Source: ZC4RG19 sp017577565
GTDB taxonomy: Bacteria; Actinomycetota; Acidimicrobiia; Acidimicrobiales; VFJN01
DNA: 64,000 nt
NCBI GenBank assembly: GCA_047459075.1
Contig: VSCH01000012.1
Span: 10,861 to 74,860, forward strand
Direction of reading: 5' to 3'
Shown: positions 33,874 to 41,446 of the stretch, piece after piece
Position numbering within the stretch: position 1 is the first letter of the stretch
Layout of the letters: each line of letters starts with the position of its first letter
The notes under the pieces: model-generated
What the model saw: the letters and a program-made list of their open reading frames with translations, nothing else
Database searches by the model: none
Told to the model about the DNA's origin: nothing
Position numbers and translations under genes: made by a program

Positions 33874-34344
33874 CTACCCGGACGTCGGCCCGGCCCCGGC
33901 GTCGTCGCCGGCGGCCTCGGCGGCCCGCTCGGCCAGCGCCCGCGTCGCCTGGCCGATGAAGCGGTCGAGGACCGTCCGGTAGAGCCACCCGGTGCCCGGC
34001 ACCGAGGCCCGGAAGCTGGAGGACCAGCGGATGGTCGTGCCGCCCCGCTCGGGCGTCAGGTCGACGGTCGCCCGGTAGTCGCGCAGGGGCAGGCCGCCGA
34101 GCAGCGTGTAGGCGAACCGCCGCTCGGGCACCAGCTCGACGATCTTCTCCCGGGAGCGGACCCGCCCCCGGTGCAGCACCCGCACGGCGCCGACGCCGTC
34201 GCCGTCGCCCTCGCCCCGCTCGACGACCTCGACCCGGTCGTGCCCGCTCCAGCTGGGCCACGACGCGCCGTCCACCAGCAGGCGGTAGACGGCCGCCGGC
34301 GGCGCGCTCGACCACGCCGTCGCCTCGACGTGCTGATGTGCCAT
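33874..34344 (-). CDS. SRPBCC-family (polyketide cyclase-like) protein
   Basis: A 156-residue START-like protein. ATAWSSAPPAAVYRLLVDGA, SWPSWSGHDRVEVVERGEGD, RVLHRGRVRSREKIVELVPE and the long C-terminal helix TVLDRFIGQATRALAERAAE fit the SRPBCC fold that binds hydrophobic ligands. No catalytic call is possible. ATG 34344 follows a GGAGGAGGAG ribosome-binding site. Confidence 0.88.
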   Translation of the reverse strand: MAHQHVEATAWSSAPPAAVYRLLVDGASWPSWSGHDRVEVVERGEGDGDGVGAVRVLHRGRVRSREKIVELVPERRFAYTLLGGLPLRDYRATVDLTPERGGTTIRWSSSFRASVPGTGWLYRTVLDRFIGQATRALAERAAEAAGDDAGAGPTSG

Positions 34345-34413
34345 CGTCTCCTCCTCCACGGGGTCGGGCCGCCAGTCTCGCGGACCCCGACCGGCCGCCC
34401 GGCGCGCACCCGC

Positions 34414-35109
34414 TCAGGTGACGAGCAGCCACCCGCCCAGGCCGAGGGCGCCCACGGTGACCAGCCAGAACAGCGCCACCCACACCCCCGCCGGGACCCC
34501 GGTCAGGCGGGCGAGGGCGTCGGCGTCGGTCGTGCGGGGCCCGTACCGCCGCACCCGCCGCAGCTCGGCCACGGGCCGCACGGCGCCCAGCAGCATGAAC
34601 CAGGTCAACGTGTAGCCGAACGCCGCCTGGACGCCCGCCGGCGCCGCCAGCGACACCCCGGCCACCGCGCCCCCCACGACCAGCAGGGCCAGCGCGCCGA
34701 ACCAGTTGCGCACCACGACGAGCATCCCCGCCAGCACGGCCACGGCCGCCCACAGCATGAGCGTGACGAGGTCGAGGGCGAGCAGGGCGACACCCGCCAG
34801 GCCGACGAGCGACGGGCTGACGTAGCCGGCCGCCGCGGTCAGCACCATCCCGGGCCCGGTCGGCCGCCCCACCGACACGGTGAGGCCCGAGGTGTCGGCG
34901 TGCAGCCGGATGCCGGCCAGGCGCCGCCCGGTCAGCAGCGCGGCGGCGGCGTGGCCGGCCTCGTGGGCGATCGTCACGACGCCCCGCGCCCAGCGCCAGA
35001 CGCCGTCGACGGTGACCGCGAGCACGGCGACGACCCCCGTCGCCAGCACCAGCCACGACGACGGCTCGGCCTGCTCGACGTCGATCGCCCCCCGGACGAC
35101 CCCAGCCAT
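34414..35109 (-). CDS. M50-family intramembrane metallopeptidase-like protein
   Basis: A 231-residue membrane protein with about six hydrophobic segments. IAHEAGHAAAALLTGRRL (near residue 50) holds the HExxH zinc motif inside a membrane helix, as in M50B site-2 proteases. A later segment with an acidic ligand (ALDLVTLMLW) is compatible. Actinobacterial proteins of this type are small and their substrates unknown. The next gene upstream on the same strand (GNAT) is 13 bases away. Confidence 0.85.
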   Translation of the reverse strand: MAGVVRGAIDVEQAEPSSWLVLATGVVAVLAVTVDGVWRWARGVVTIAHEAGHAAAALLTGRRLAGIRLHADTSGLTVSVGRPTGPGMVLTAAAGYVSPSLVGLAGVALLALDLVTLMLWAAVAVLAGMLVVVRNWFGALALLVVGGAVAGVSLAAPAGVQAAFGYTLTWFMLLGAVRPVAELRRVRRYGPRTTDADALARLTGVPAGVWVALFWLVTVGALGLGGWLLVT

Positions 35110-35122
35110 GACCGCCAGCCTG

Positions 35123-35743
35123 TCACGCCGGCGGGCGGGCCCCGGGCGCGGGCCGGCGGGTGGGCCGGTCGGCGGCCCGCCGGCGGAAGAGCAGCGCCGT
35201 CAGCTCGCCCCGCTCGGGGGTCGAGGGCACGGTCACCGGGCGCACGACCTCCATGCCGAGCCGCTCGGCCACCCGCACCGACGCGGTGTTGACCGGCTCG
35301 ATGATCGACACGACCTCGTCCAGCCCCAGCGTGGTGAACGCCTCGTCGAGGGCCGCCGTCGCCCCCTCGGTGGCGTAGCCCCGCCCCCACACGTCCGGGT
35401 GCAGGCGCCAGCCGACCTCGACGGCCGGGAGCACCTCGGGCAGGAACCGGGGCACCGACAGCCCGACGAAGCCGATCACCCGCCCGGTGGCGCGCTCCTC
35501 GGCGACCCACAGGTCGAAGCCCTGCGCGTCCCAGCCCGCCACCCGCTTCTCGACGAAGGTCGCGGTCTCCTCCGCCGTCAGCCCCCGGCCGTACGGGTAG
35601 CGCCACACGGCCGGCTCGGCGAAGACGGGGGCCAGCGCCTCGGCGTCGGCGGCCCGGAACCGCCGGAGGGTCAGCCGCTCGGTGGTGACGTCGCCGAGCG
35701 GGGCGGCGACGGGCGGGTGGTCGGGCGCGTGGTCGGTCGTCAC
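35123..35743 (-). CDS. GNAT-family N-acetyltransferase
   Basis: A 206-residue acetyltransferase of the RimJ/RimL type. TERLTLRRFRAADAEALAPV opens the fold, and VGWRLHPDVWGRGYATEGAT is the acetyl-CoA-binding motif A. The helix EPVNTASVRVAERLGMEVV is the usual motif B end. Substrate unknown. The start is a GTG at 35743. It may be co-transcribed with the M50-like gene. Confidence 0.9.
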   Translation of the reverse strand: MTTDHAPDHPPVAAPLGDVTTERLTLRRFRAADAEALAPVFAEPAVWRYPYGRGLTAEETATFVEKRVAGWDAQGFDLWVAEERATGRVIGFVGLSVPRFLPEVLPAVEVGWRLHPDVWGRGYATEGATAALDEAFTTLGLDEVVSIIEPVNTASVRVAERLGMEVVRPVTVPSTPERGELTALLFRRRAADRPTRRPAPGARPPA

Positions 35744-35777
35744 CCGCCCATGGTCGCACCCCGCCGGCCGCCCGGGG

Positions 35778-36584
35778 TCACTCGGAGGTCGGGCCGTCGA
35801 AGCGGGGCTCGCGCTTGTCCCGGTGCGACGCCAGGCCCTCCCGGGCGTCGGGCCCGCCGAAGCCGAGGAACTCGTAGGCCAGCGAGGCGTCGAGGACCGC
35901 GGCCTGGGCCCGGTACCAGTGGTTCAGGGTGTGCTTCGTCCAGCGGATGGCCTGCTGGGCGCCGCGGCTCAGCCGCTCGGCCACCTCGAGCGCGGTGTCG
36001 TGGACGGCGTCGTCGTCGACGCACAGCGAGACGAGGCCGATGCGCTCGGCCTCCTCGCCGCTCAGCGGCTCGCAGGTGAGCAGGTGGTACTTGGCCTTGG
36101 CCATGCCGCACAGCAGCGGCCAGCAGATCGCCGCGTGGTCGCCGGCGGCCACGCCGAGGCGCGTGTGGCCGTCGATGATGCGGGCCGAGCGGGCGGCCAC
36201 CGACACGTCGGCGAGGAGGGCGGCCACCAGGCCGGCGCCCACCGCCGGCCCGTGGATGGCCGACACGATGGGCTTGGCGCACTCGATGACGTTGAACACG
36301 AGGTCCCGGGCCTCGCGCAGGATGCGCAGGCGGACGGCGTAGTCCGTCGTGATGTCCTCGAGCAGGTCGAAGCTGCCACCGGCCGAGAAGGCCCGCCCGG
36401 CGCCCTGGAGCAGCGCCACGTTCGTCTCCGGGTCGCGGTCGACCGCCCGCCACACGTCCGCCAGCTCGCGGTGGGCCGCGTGGTCGACGGCGTTGAGGCC
36501 CGGGCCGTCGAGCGTGATCCGCAGGACGCCCGGCGACGGGCGGTCGAACCGCAGGTGCGGGAAGTCGGCGTACGGGTCGGACAT
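35778..36584 (-). CDS. enoyl-CoA hydratase/isomerase family protein
   Basis: A 268-residue crotonase-fold enzyme. GAGRAFSAGGSFDLLEDITT is the CoA/oxyanion loop, KPIVSAIHGPAVGAGLVAAL the second oxyanion-hole segment and DGHTRLGVAAGDHAAICWPL the third. The GDHAAICWP segment resembles a distinct actinobacterial branch rather than standard fatty-acid hydratases, so the substrate is open. ATG 36584 has GGAGG seven bases upstream. It is divergent from galE. Confidence 0.9.
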   Translation of the reverse strand: MSDPYADFPHLRFDRPSPGVLRITLDGPGLNAVDHAAHRELADVWRAVDRDPETNVALLQGAGRAFSAGGSFDLLEDITTDYAVRLRILREARDLVFNVIECAKPIVSAIHGPAVGAGLVAALLADVSVAARSARIIDGHTRLGVAAGDHAAICWPLLCGMAKAKYHLLTCEPLSGEEAERIGLVSLCVDDDAVHDTALEVAERLSRGAQQAIRWTKHTLNHWYRAQAAVLDASLAYEFLGFGGPDAREGLASHRDKREPRFDGPTSE

Positions 36585-36727
36585 CGGTCGTCCTCCGGTC
36601 GGTCGGCGGTCGGCGGCCGGCGCGCCGGGTGCCGCCCCGCGGGGCGCCCGGCGGCGGTTCGTGGCGAACGTAGGCGCGGCGCGGGTCCGATACCGCACCG
36701 GGCACCGCGATGTGCAACGGTGGACGG

Positions 36728-37777
36728 GTGCCCTCCGGAGTCGCCCTGCTGACCGGTGGCGCCGGCTACATCGGCAGCCACACCGCCGTCGAGCTGCTCT
36801 GCGCCGGCTGGGACGTCGTCGTGGTCGACGACTTCTCCAACGCCAGCCCGGTCGCGCTCGAGCGCGTCGCCCGCATCGCCGCCGACCACCCGGGCGCGGG
36901 GCGGCTGCGCCACCACCGGCTCGACGTCACCGACACGCCGGCGCTCACCCGCGTGCTGGCCGAGGAGCGCGTCGACGCCGTCGTCCACTTCGCCGGCCTG
37001 AAGGCGGTCGGCGAGTCCGTCGAGCAGCCGCTGCGGTACTACCGGGTCAACGTCGGCGGCGCGACCTCGCTGCTCGAGGCCATGGCCGCCACCGGCGTCC
37101 GCCGCCTGGTCTTCTCGTCGTCGGCCACCGTCTACGGCGAGCCGGCGACGGTGCCGGTCGACGAGCGGGCGCCGCTCGGCCCCACCAACCCCTACGGGCG
37201 GACGAAGCTGATCGTCGAGCAGGTGATGCGGGACGTGGCCGCCGCCGACGAGCGGTCGCGGTTCGTCGCGCTCCGCTACTTCAACCCCGTCGGCGCCCAC
37301 CCGAGCGGCCTCATCGGCGAGGACCCCGAGGGCGTGCCCAACAACCTGATGCCCTACATCATGCAGGTGGCGGTCGGGCGGCGGCCGCGCATCCGGGTGT
37401 TCGGCGACGACTACCCGACCCCCGACGGCACCGGCATCCGCGACTACATCCACGTCGTCGACCTCGCCCTCGGGCACCTGGCCGCCCTGGAGGCGCTCGA
37501 CCGCCTCGACCCGTTCACGGCCGTCAACCTCGGCACGGGCCAGGGGTCGTCGGTGCTCGAGGTCATCGACGCCGCCTCCCGGGCCGTCGGCCGGCAGCTC
37601 CCCTACGAGGTCGTCGGCCGGCGCCCCGGCGACGTCGCCGCCATCTGGGCCGACCCCTCGCTCGCCCACGAGCTGCTGGGGTGGAAGGCCACCCGCACGC
37701 TCGACGAGATGGCGGCCGACCACTGGCGCTGGCAGTCCCGCAACCCGCAGGGCTACCGCGGCGCGCCGGCGGGCTGA
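36728..37777 (+). CDS. galE: UDP-glucose 4-epimerase
   Basis: A 349-residue extended short-chain dehydrogenase. The NAD site is LLTGGAGYIGSHTAVELL, the catalytic triad is in VFSSSATVYG and NPYGRTK, and the substrate region includes RYFNPVGAHPSGLIGEDP and PNNLMPYIMQVA, typical of true GalE. It interconverts UDP-glucose and UDP-galactose for the cell envelope. GTG 36728 was preferred; ATG 36710 would add six residues. The distant galU (49543-50430) makes its UDP-glucose substrate. Confidence 0.95.
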   Translation: MPSGVALLTGGAGYIGSHTAVELLCAGWDVVVVDDFSNASPVALERVARIAADHPGAGRLRHHRLDVTDTPALTRVLAEERVDAVVHFAGLKAVGESVEQPLRYYRVNVGGATSLLEAMAATGVRRLVFSSSATVYGEPATVPVDERAPLGPTNPYGRTKLIVEQVMRDVAAADERSRFVALRYFNPVGAHPSGLIGEDPEGVPNNLMPYIMQVAVGRRPRIRVFGDDYPTPDGTGIRDYIHVVDLALGHLAALEALDRLDPFTAVNLGTGQGSSVLEVIDAASRAVGRQLPYEVVGRRPGDVAAIWADPSLAHELLGWKATRTLDEMAADHWRWQSRNPQGYRGAPAG

Positions 37778-37798
37778 CGCAGGCCGGGGCGCCGCCGC

Positions 37799-39181
37799 TC
37801 AGCCGGGGCCGTGGTCGGCGACCCAGCCGCCCCGGCCGGACGCCTTGGCCCGGCGCATGGCCCGGTCGGCCCGGGCGAGCACGGTCTCGGGGTCGTCGCC
37901 GGGGGCCAGGGCGGTCACCCCGATGCTGGCGGTGACGCTGATGCCGGGCACGCCGTCGACGAGGATCGGGGCCTCCATCGCCGCCACCAGGCGGTCGGCC
38001 ACGCCGGCCGCCTCCTGCCGGCCGAGCCGCTCGCACAGCACCGCGAACTCGTCGCCGCCGATGCGGGCCACCAGGTCGCCGGGGCGGACCGCGCCCGACA
38101 GGCGCTGGGCGACGGCCTGCAGCACCCGGTCGCCCACCAGGTGACCGAGCTGGTCGTTGACCGGCTTGAAGCGGTCGAGGTCGACGAACAGGACGCTGGC
38201 CTCGCCCTCGGCCAGCTTGGCGATCTCCCGGACCCGGGAGGTGAACGCCGAGCGGTTGGCCAGCCCGGTGAGCACGTCGTGGGTCGCCGCGTACTCGAGG
38301 GCCCGGTGGCTGCGGTCCCACTGGAGGGTGAAGCGCAGCAGCCGCCCGGTGCGGTGCACGGCCAGCCAGGTGAACCGGGTGGGGATGCCGTCGTGGGGCC
38401 GCCACATGACCATGACGGCGGTGGGCCCCTCGTCCCCCGGCACGGTCACCGGGTGGACCCAGCACGACGCCAGCCCCTCGGCCCGGGCCCGGGCGGCCGC
38501 GCCCGGCGACAGGCCCTCCAGGCTGCGGACGACGACGTCCTCGCCGGTCTCCAGCGCCCGGCGCCACGGCGCGTCGGGCTCGTCGACCAGCAGGTGGGCC
38601 CCGTCCCCCGCGATCACGCTGAAGGCGCCGTCCTGCCAGCCGACGCCGATGGCCACCCGGCACCCGGGGATCGACTGCTGCAGCGTGTCGACCAGGGCGC
38701 CGAGCACGTCGCAGAGGTCGGCGTGGGAGGCGATCGCCTCGAGCGCGACGTCGAGCGCCCGCTCGTACCCGGCCCGCCGGGCGAACACGACGTGGAAGGG
38801 CAGGCCGGTCTGCGACTTGGTGGCGGCGACGACGCTGCAGTGGGTGATCGAGCCGTCGCGGCAGATGAGGTCGGCCGGCTGGCCCACGCCGCCGCGCGGG
38901 TAGCGGGGCTTGCCGGGCACGTGCTCGAGCTGGGCGAAGGCCTCGAGCACCTCGTCCAGGCAGTGGGGGGCGACGATGGCGTCGATGGTGCGGCCGACGA
39001 GCTCCTCGGGGCGCCAGCCGAGCAGCTCCTCGATGGACCGGCCGACCCACCGGAAGACGCCGTCGTCGTCGACGACCGCGAACGGGTTGACCGCGGTCTC
39101 GGCGATGGCCCGGTACATGCCCGGGATCGGCTCGACGTCCGGGTCCGTCGTCTGGCGTCGCTCGGTCTCGGCGGCCGTCAC
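37799..39181 (-). CDS. PAS-GAF-GGDEF diguanylate cyclase
   Basis: A 460-residue cytosolic signalling protein. It has a PAS domain (about 20-115; NPFAVVDDDGVFRWVGRS, IEELLGWRPEELVGRTIDAI), a GAF-like region (about 130-270) and a C-terminal GGDEF domain (about 295-455). The active site R-I-G-G-D-E-F is intact, and RPGD lies exactly five residues before GGDEF, the inhibitory I-site for c-di-GMP. It should therefore make c-di-GMP with product inhibition. No membrane segment is present. GTG 39181 starts the protein. Confidence 0.94.
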   Translation of the reverse strand: MTAAETERRQTTDPDVEPIPGMYRAIAETAVNPFAVVDDDGVFRWVGRSIEELLGWRPEELVGRTIDAIVAPHCLDEVLEAFAQLEHVPGKPRYPRGGVGQPADLICRDGSITHCSVVAATKSQTGLPFHVVFARRAGYERALDVALEAIASHADLCDVLGALVDTLQQSIPGCRVAIGVGWQDGAFSVIAGDGAHLLVDEPDAPWRRALETGEDVVVRSLEGLSPGAAARARAEGLASCWVHPVTVPGDEGPTAVMVMWRPHDGIPTRFTWLAVHRTGRLLRFTLQWDRSHRALEYAATHDVLTGLANRSAFTSRVREIAKLAEGEASVLFVDLDRFKPVNDQLGHLVGDRVLQAVAQRLSGAVRPGDLVARIGGDEFAVLCERLGRQEAAGVADRLVAAMEAPILVDGVPGISVTASIGVTALAPGDDPETVLARADRAMRRAKASGRGGWVADHGPG

Positions 39182-39231
39182 GTCTCCCCCCGCGTGGCCG
39201 GCGCGGCACCCTCCCGCACCTCTCGGGCCCA

Positions 39232-39260
39232 ACGATACGCGACCGTGGAACGGTGCAGAA
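39232..39260 (-). promoter_or_regulatory. promoter of the GGDEF gene
   Basis: On the minus strand TTCTGC (39260-39255), 17 bases, TATCGT (39237-39232), about 50 bases before the GTG at 39181. Confidence 0.4.
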
Positions 39261-39273
39261 GCCCGCGCAGTCG

Positions 39274-40431
39274 TCAGGACGGCGACGGCGCGAGCACGTC
39301 GGGGCCCAGGTCGGCGAGGCGCCGCCGGCCCGCCAGGGCGACCGTCGCGTCCAGCTCGCCGAGCAGGCAGCGCAGGACGTGGGTCACCCCCGCCTGCCCG
39401 CCCAGGGCCAGCCCGTAGACGTAGGGCCGGCCGTAGAGCACCGCAGCGGCACCGAGCGCGACGGCCTTGACGACGTCGGCCCCGTTGCGCACCCCGGAGT
39501 CGAGCAGCACCGTCAGTCGGTCGCCCACCGCCTCGACGATCGCCGGCAGGGCGTCGAGGGCGGCGACGGCGCCGTCGACCTGGCGGCCGCCGTGGTTGGA
39601 CACGACGATGCCGTCGACGCCGGCGTCCGCGGCCGCCCGGGCGTCGTCGGGGTGCAGCACGCCCTTCAGCACGATCGGCAGCGACGTGCGCTCGCGCAGC
39701 CAGGCCAGGTCGTCCCAGGTGAGCCGGGGGTTGCCGAACATCCCCGCCCAGCGGAACACCTTGTCGGACAGCGGTGCGCCCTCGGGGAGCGGCGCGTTGA
39801 ACGCCGGGTCGGTCAGGTAGTTGGCGATGCCCGTGCCCTGCAGGAAGGGCAGGTAGGCGGTGTCGAGGTCGGTCGGGCGCCACCCGAGCATGAAGGTGTC
39901 GAGCGTGACCACGATCGCCCGGTAGCCGGCCGCCTCGGCCCGCTGCACCAGCGACGCCGCCACCTCGGGGTCCTTGGGCCAGTAGAGCTGGTACCAGCGG
40001 GGCCCGTCGCCCGAGGCCTCCGCCGCCTGCTCGATGGAGTGCGCCGCGGCGGTCGAGTGGATGTAGACGAGCCCCAGCTCGGCGGCGGCCCGGGCCGAGG
40101 CCAGCTCGCCCTCGGGGTGGACGATCGTCTGGACGCCGATGGGCGCGAGCAGCACCGGGGCGGGCATGGGCGTGCCGAGCACCTCGGTGGACAGGTCGCG
40201 CTCGGCGACGTCGCGCAGCATGCGGGGCACGATCCGCCAGCGCTCGAAGGCGGCCCGGTTGGCCCGGGCCGTCGACCCCGACCCGGCGCTGCCGGCCACG
40301 TAGCCGAACGCCTGGGGGTCGAGCACCTCGCGGGCCGCCTCCTCGAGGCGGGACAGGTCGGTCGTGAACGGCGGCCGCTCGCCCGCGGTGCCGCGCAGGT
40401 AGATCTCGTGCTGGTAGTCGGCGTAGCTCAC
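39274..40431 (-). CDS. FMN-dependent alpha-hydroxyacid oxidase (lactate 2-monooxygenase-like)
   Basis: A 385-residue TIM-barrel flavoenzyme. It begins YADYQHEIYLRG and AFGYVAGSAGSGSTARANRA, close to actinobacterial lactate 2-monooxygenases. PVLLAPIGVQTIVHPEGELA and STAAAHSIEQAAEASG line the FMN site. The catalytic His is in VSNHGGRQVDGAVAALDALP. LLDSGVRNGADVVKAVALGA binds the FMN phosphate. GTG 40431 has GGAGG six bases upstream. Lactate or another 2-hydroxyacid is the likely substrate. Confidence 0.92.
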   Translation of the reverse strand: MSYADYQHEIYLRGTAGERPPFTTDLSRLEEAAREVLDPQAFGYVAGSAGSGSTARANRAAFERWRIVPRMLRDVAERDLSTEVLGTPMPAPVLLAPIGVQTIVHPEGELASARAAAELGLVYIHSTAAAHSIEQAAEASGDGPRWYQLYWPKDPEVAASLVQRAEAAGYRAIVVTLDTFMLGWRPTDLDTAYLPFLQGTGIANYLTDPAFNAPLPEGAPLSDKVFRWAGMFGNPRLTWDDLAWLRERTSLPIVLKGVLHPDDARAAADAGVDGIVVSNHGGRQVDGAVAALDALPAIVEAVGDRLTVLLDSGVRNGADVVKAVALGAAAVLYGRPYVYGLALGGQAGVTHVLRCLLGELDATVALAGRRRLADLGPDVLAPSPS

Positions 40432-40448
40432 CCTCGCCTCCCCGTCCG

Positions 40449-40949
40449 TCAGTCCGCCGACGGCGCCGTCGTGCCGCCCACCGGCATGGGCGGCAGCCCG
40501 AGCTTGCGGTGGTCCCACGAGCGGACCCGCTCGACGTCGAGCCGCACCGCGACCCGGTTGTGCAGCATCTGCTCGACCAGCGGCCGCTGGTCCTCGGTGT
40601 AGGGGCCCGTGTAGCGCTCCCACAGGCTCAGCCCCACCTGCCAGAGCACGTCGGGGTCGTCGACGACGACGCCCCGGCCCTCGAGCGACACCCCCCGGAG
40701 GGTGTCGTAGGTGAGGCCGTCCTCGATGAGGACGGTCATCCGGTCGTCGCGGCGCAGGTTCCGCACCTTCTGCGACTTCCGCTTGGTCTCGAACCAGATC
40801 TGGCCGTCGAGGACGCCGTACCACATGGCGACGACGTGCGGTGCGCCGGTCGGCCCGATGGTCGCCATGGTGGCGGTCCGGCTGCGCCGGATGAACTCGG
40901 CGACCTCGTCGTCGGTCATCCTGATCTGCGCCCGCTGGTTGATCCCCAT
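40449..40949 (-). CDS. PPOX-class oxidoreductase, probably F420-dependent
   Basis: A 166-residue split-barrel protein. TATMATIGPTGAPHVVAMWY and WFETKRKSQKVRNLRRDDRM form the cofactor face, and WERYTGPY follows. It belongs to the same superfamily as the protein at 14753-15139 but a different branch. It lies 17 bases upstream of the alpha-hydroxyacid oxidase gene on the same strand, so the two are probably one operon. Confidence 0.9.
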   Translation of the reverse strand: MGINQRAQIRMTDDEVAEFIRRSRTATMATIGPTGAPHVVAMWYGVLDGQIWFETKRKSQKVRNLRRDDRMTVLIEDGLTYDTLRGVSLEGRGVVVDDPDVLWQVGLSLWERYTGPYTEDQRPLVEQMLHNRVAVRLDVERVRSWDHRKLGLPPMPVGGTTAPSAD

Positions 40950-41029
40950 GCTCGTCCCCTCCGTCTCGCCGCCGGGCGGCGGCGCCGGGCCCGGCGGGTC
41001 CGGTTCTAGTCGCTGGCGCGGCGCGCGTT

Positions 41030-41053
41030 CCCGCCCGGCGACGGCCGGGCGGG
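41030..41053 (-). terminator. hairpin terminator of the SNF2 operon
   Basis: CCCGCCCGGC and GCCGGGCGGG pair over 10 perfect bases around a four-base loop, 17 bases after the stop of the small basic protein on the minus strand. Confidence 0.6.
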
Positions 41054-41070
41054 CCGGGGCGGGCGGGGCG

Positions 41071-41409
41071 TCAGCCCTCGCCGTCGGCGTCCTCGTCCTC
41101 GTCGGCCGGCTGGGCCAGCAGCCCGCCGGCCGCGGCGAGCGCGGTGGCCAGCCCGGCGGCCTTGTCGATCACCTGGGCGATGGCGATCTCGGCGGCGCCG
41201 GGCATGGGCGAGGGCGGGTCGCCCAGCGACCGCAGCAGCGCCGTCGGGTCCTGCGTGGGCGCGATGGGCTCGACCTCGGGCAGCGGCGGCACCGGCCGCC
41301 ACAGGTCGACCCGCCGCTTCTTGGCCTTGGCGGCCTGGCGGCGCCGGCGCGACCGGGAGGCCTTGCGGGGCTGCTGCTGTTGCTGTTGCTGCTGGTTCTC
41401 GGCGTTCAC
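41071..41409 (-). CDS. small glutamine-rich basic protein next to SNF2
   Basis: A 112-residue protein with an unusual N-terminus: eight consecutive glutamines (residues 5-12, written with both CAG and CAA codons), then a strongly basic stretch RKASRSRRRRQAAKAKKRR, then LWRPVPPLPEVEPIAPTQDP and a helical C-terminus ending in an acidic tail. I do not recognise a named family. The GTG start has GGAGG seven bases upstream. It follows the SNF2 gene by 37 bases and ends in a hairpin, so it is likely a nucleic-acid-binding partner of that ATPase; that is inference. Confidence 0.72.
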   Translation of the reverse strand: MNAENQQQQQQQQPRKASRSRRRRQAAKAKKRRVDLWRPVPPLPEVEPIAPTQDPTALLRSLGDPPSPMPGAAEIAIAQVIDKAAGLATALAAAGGLLAQPADEDEDADGEG

Positions 41410-41446
41410 GGGTGGTCCTCCGGGCGGGGCCGGCCCGGCGCGCGGC

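Noticed and set aside
41371..41400. CAG/CAA run as a microsatellite outside a gene
   Set aside because: It is in frame in a gene with a good ribosome-binding site and uses mixed codons, so it is better read as a coded glutamine tract.
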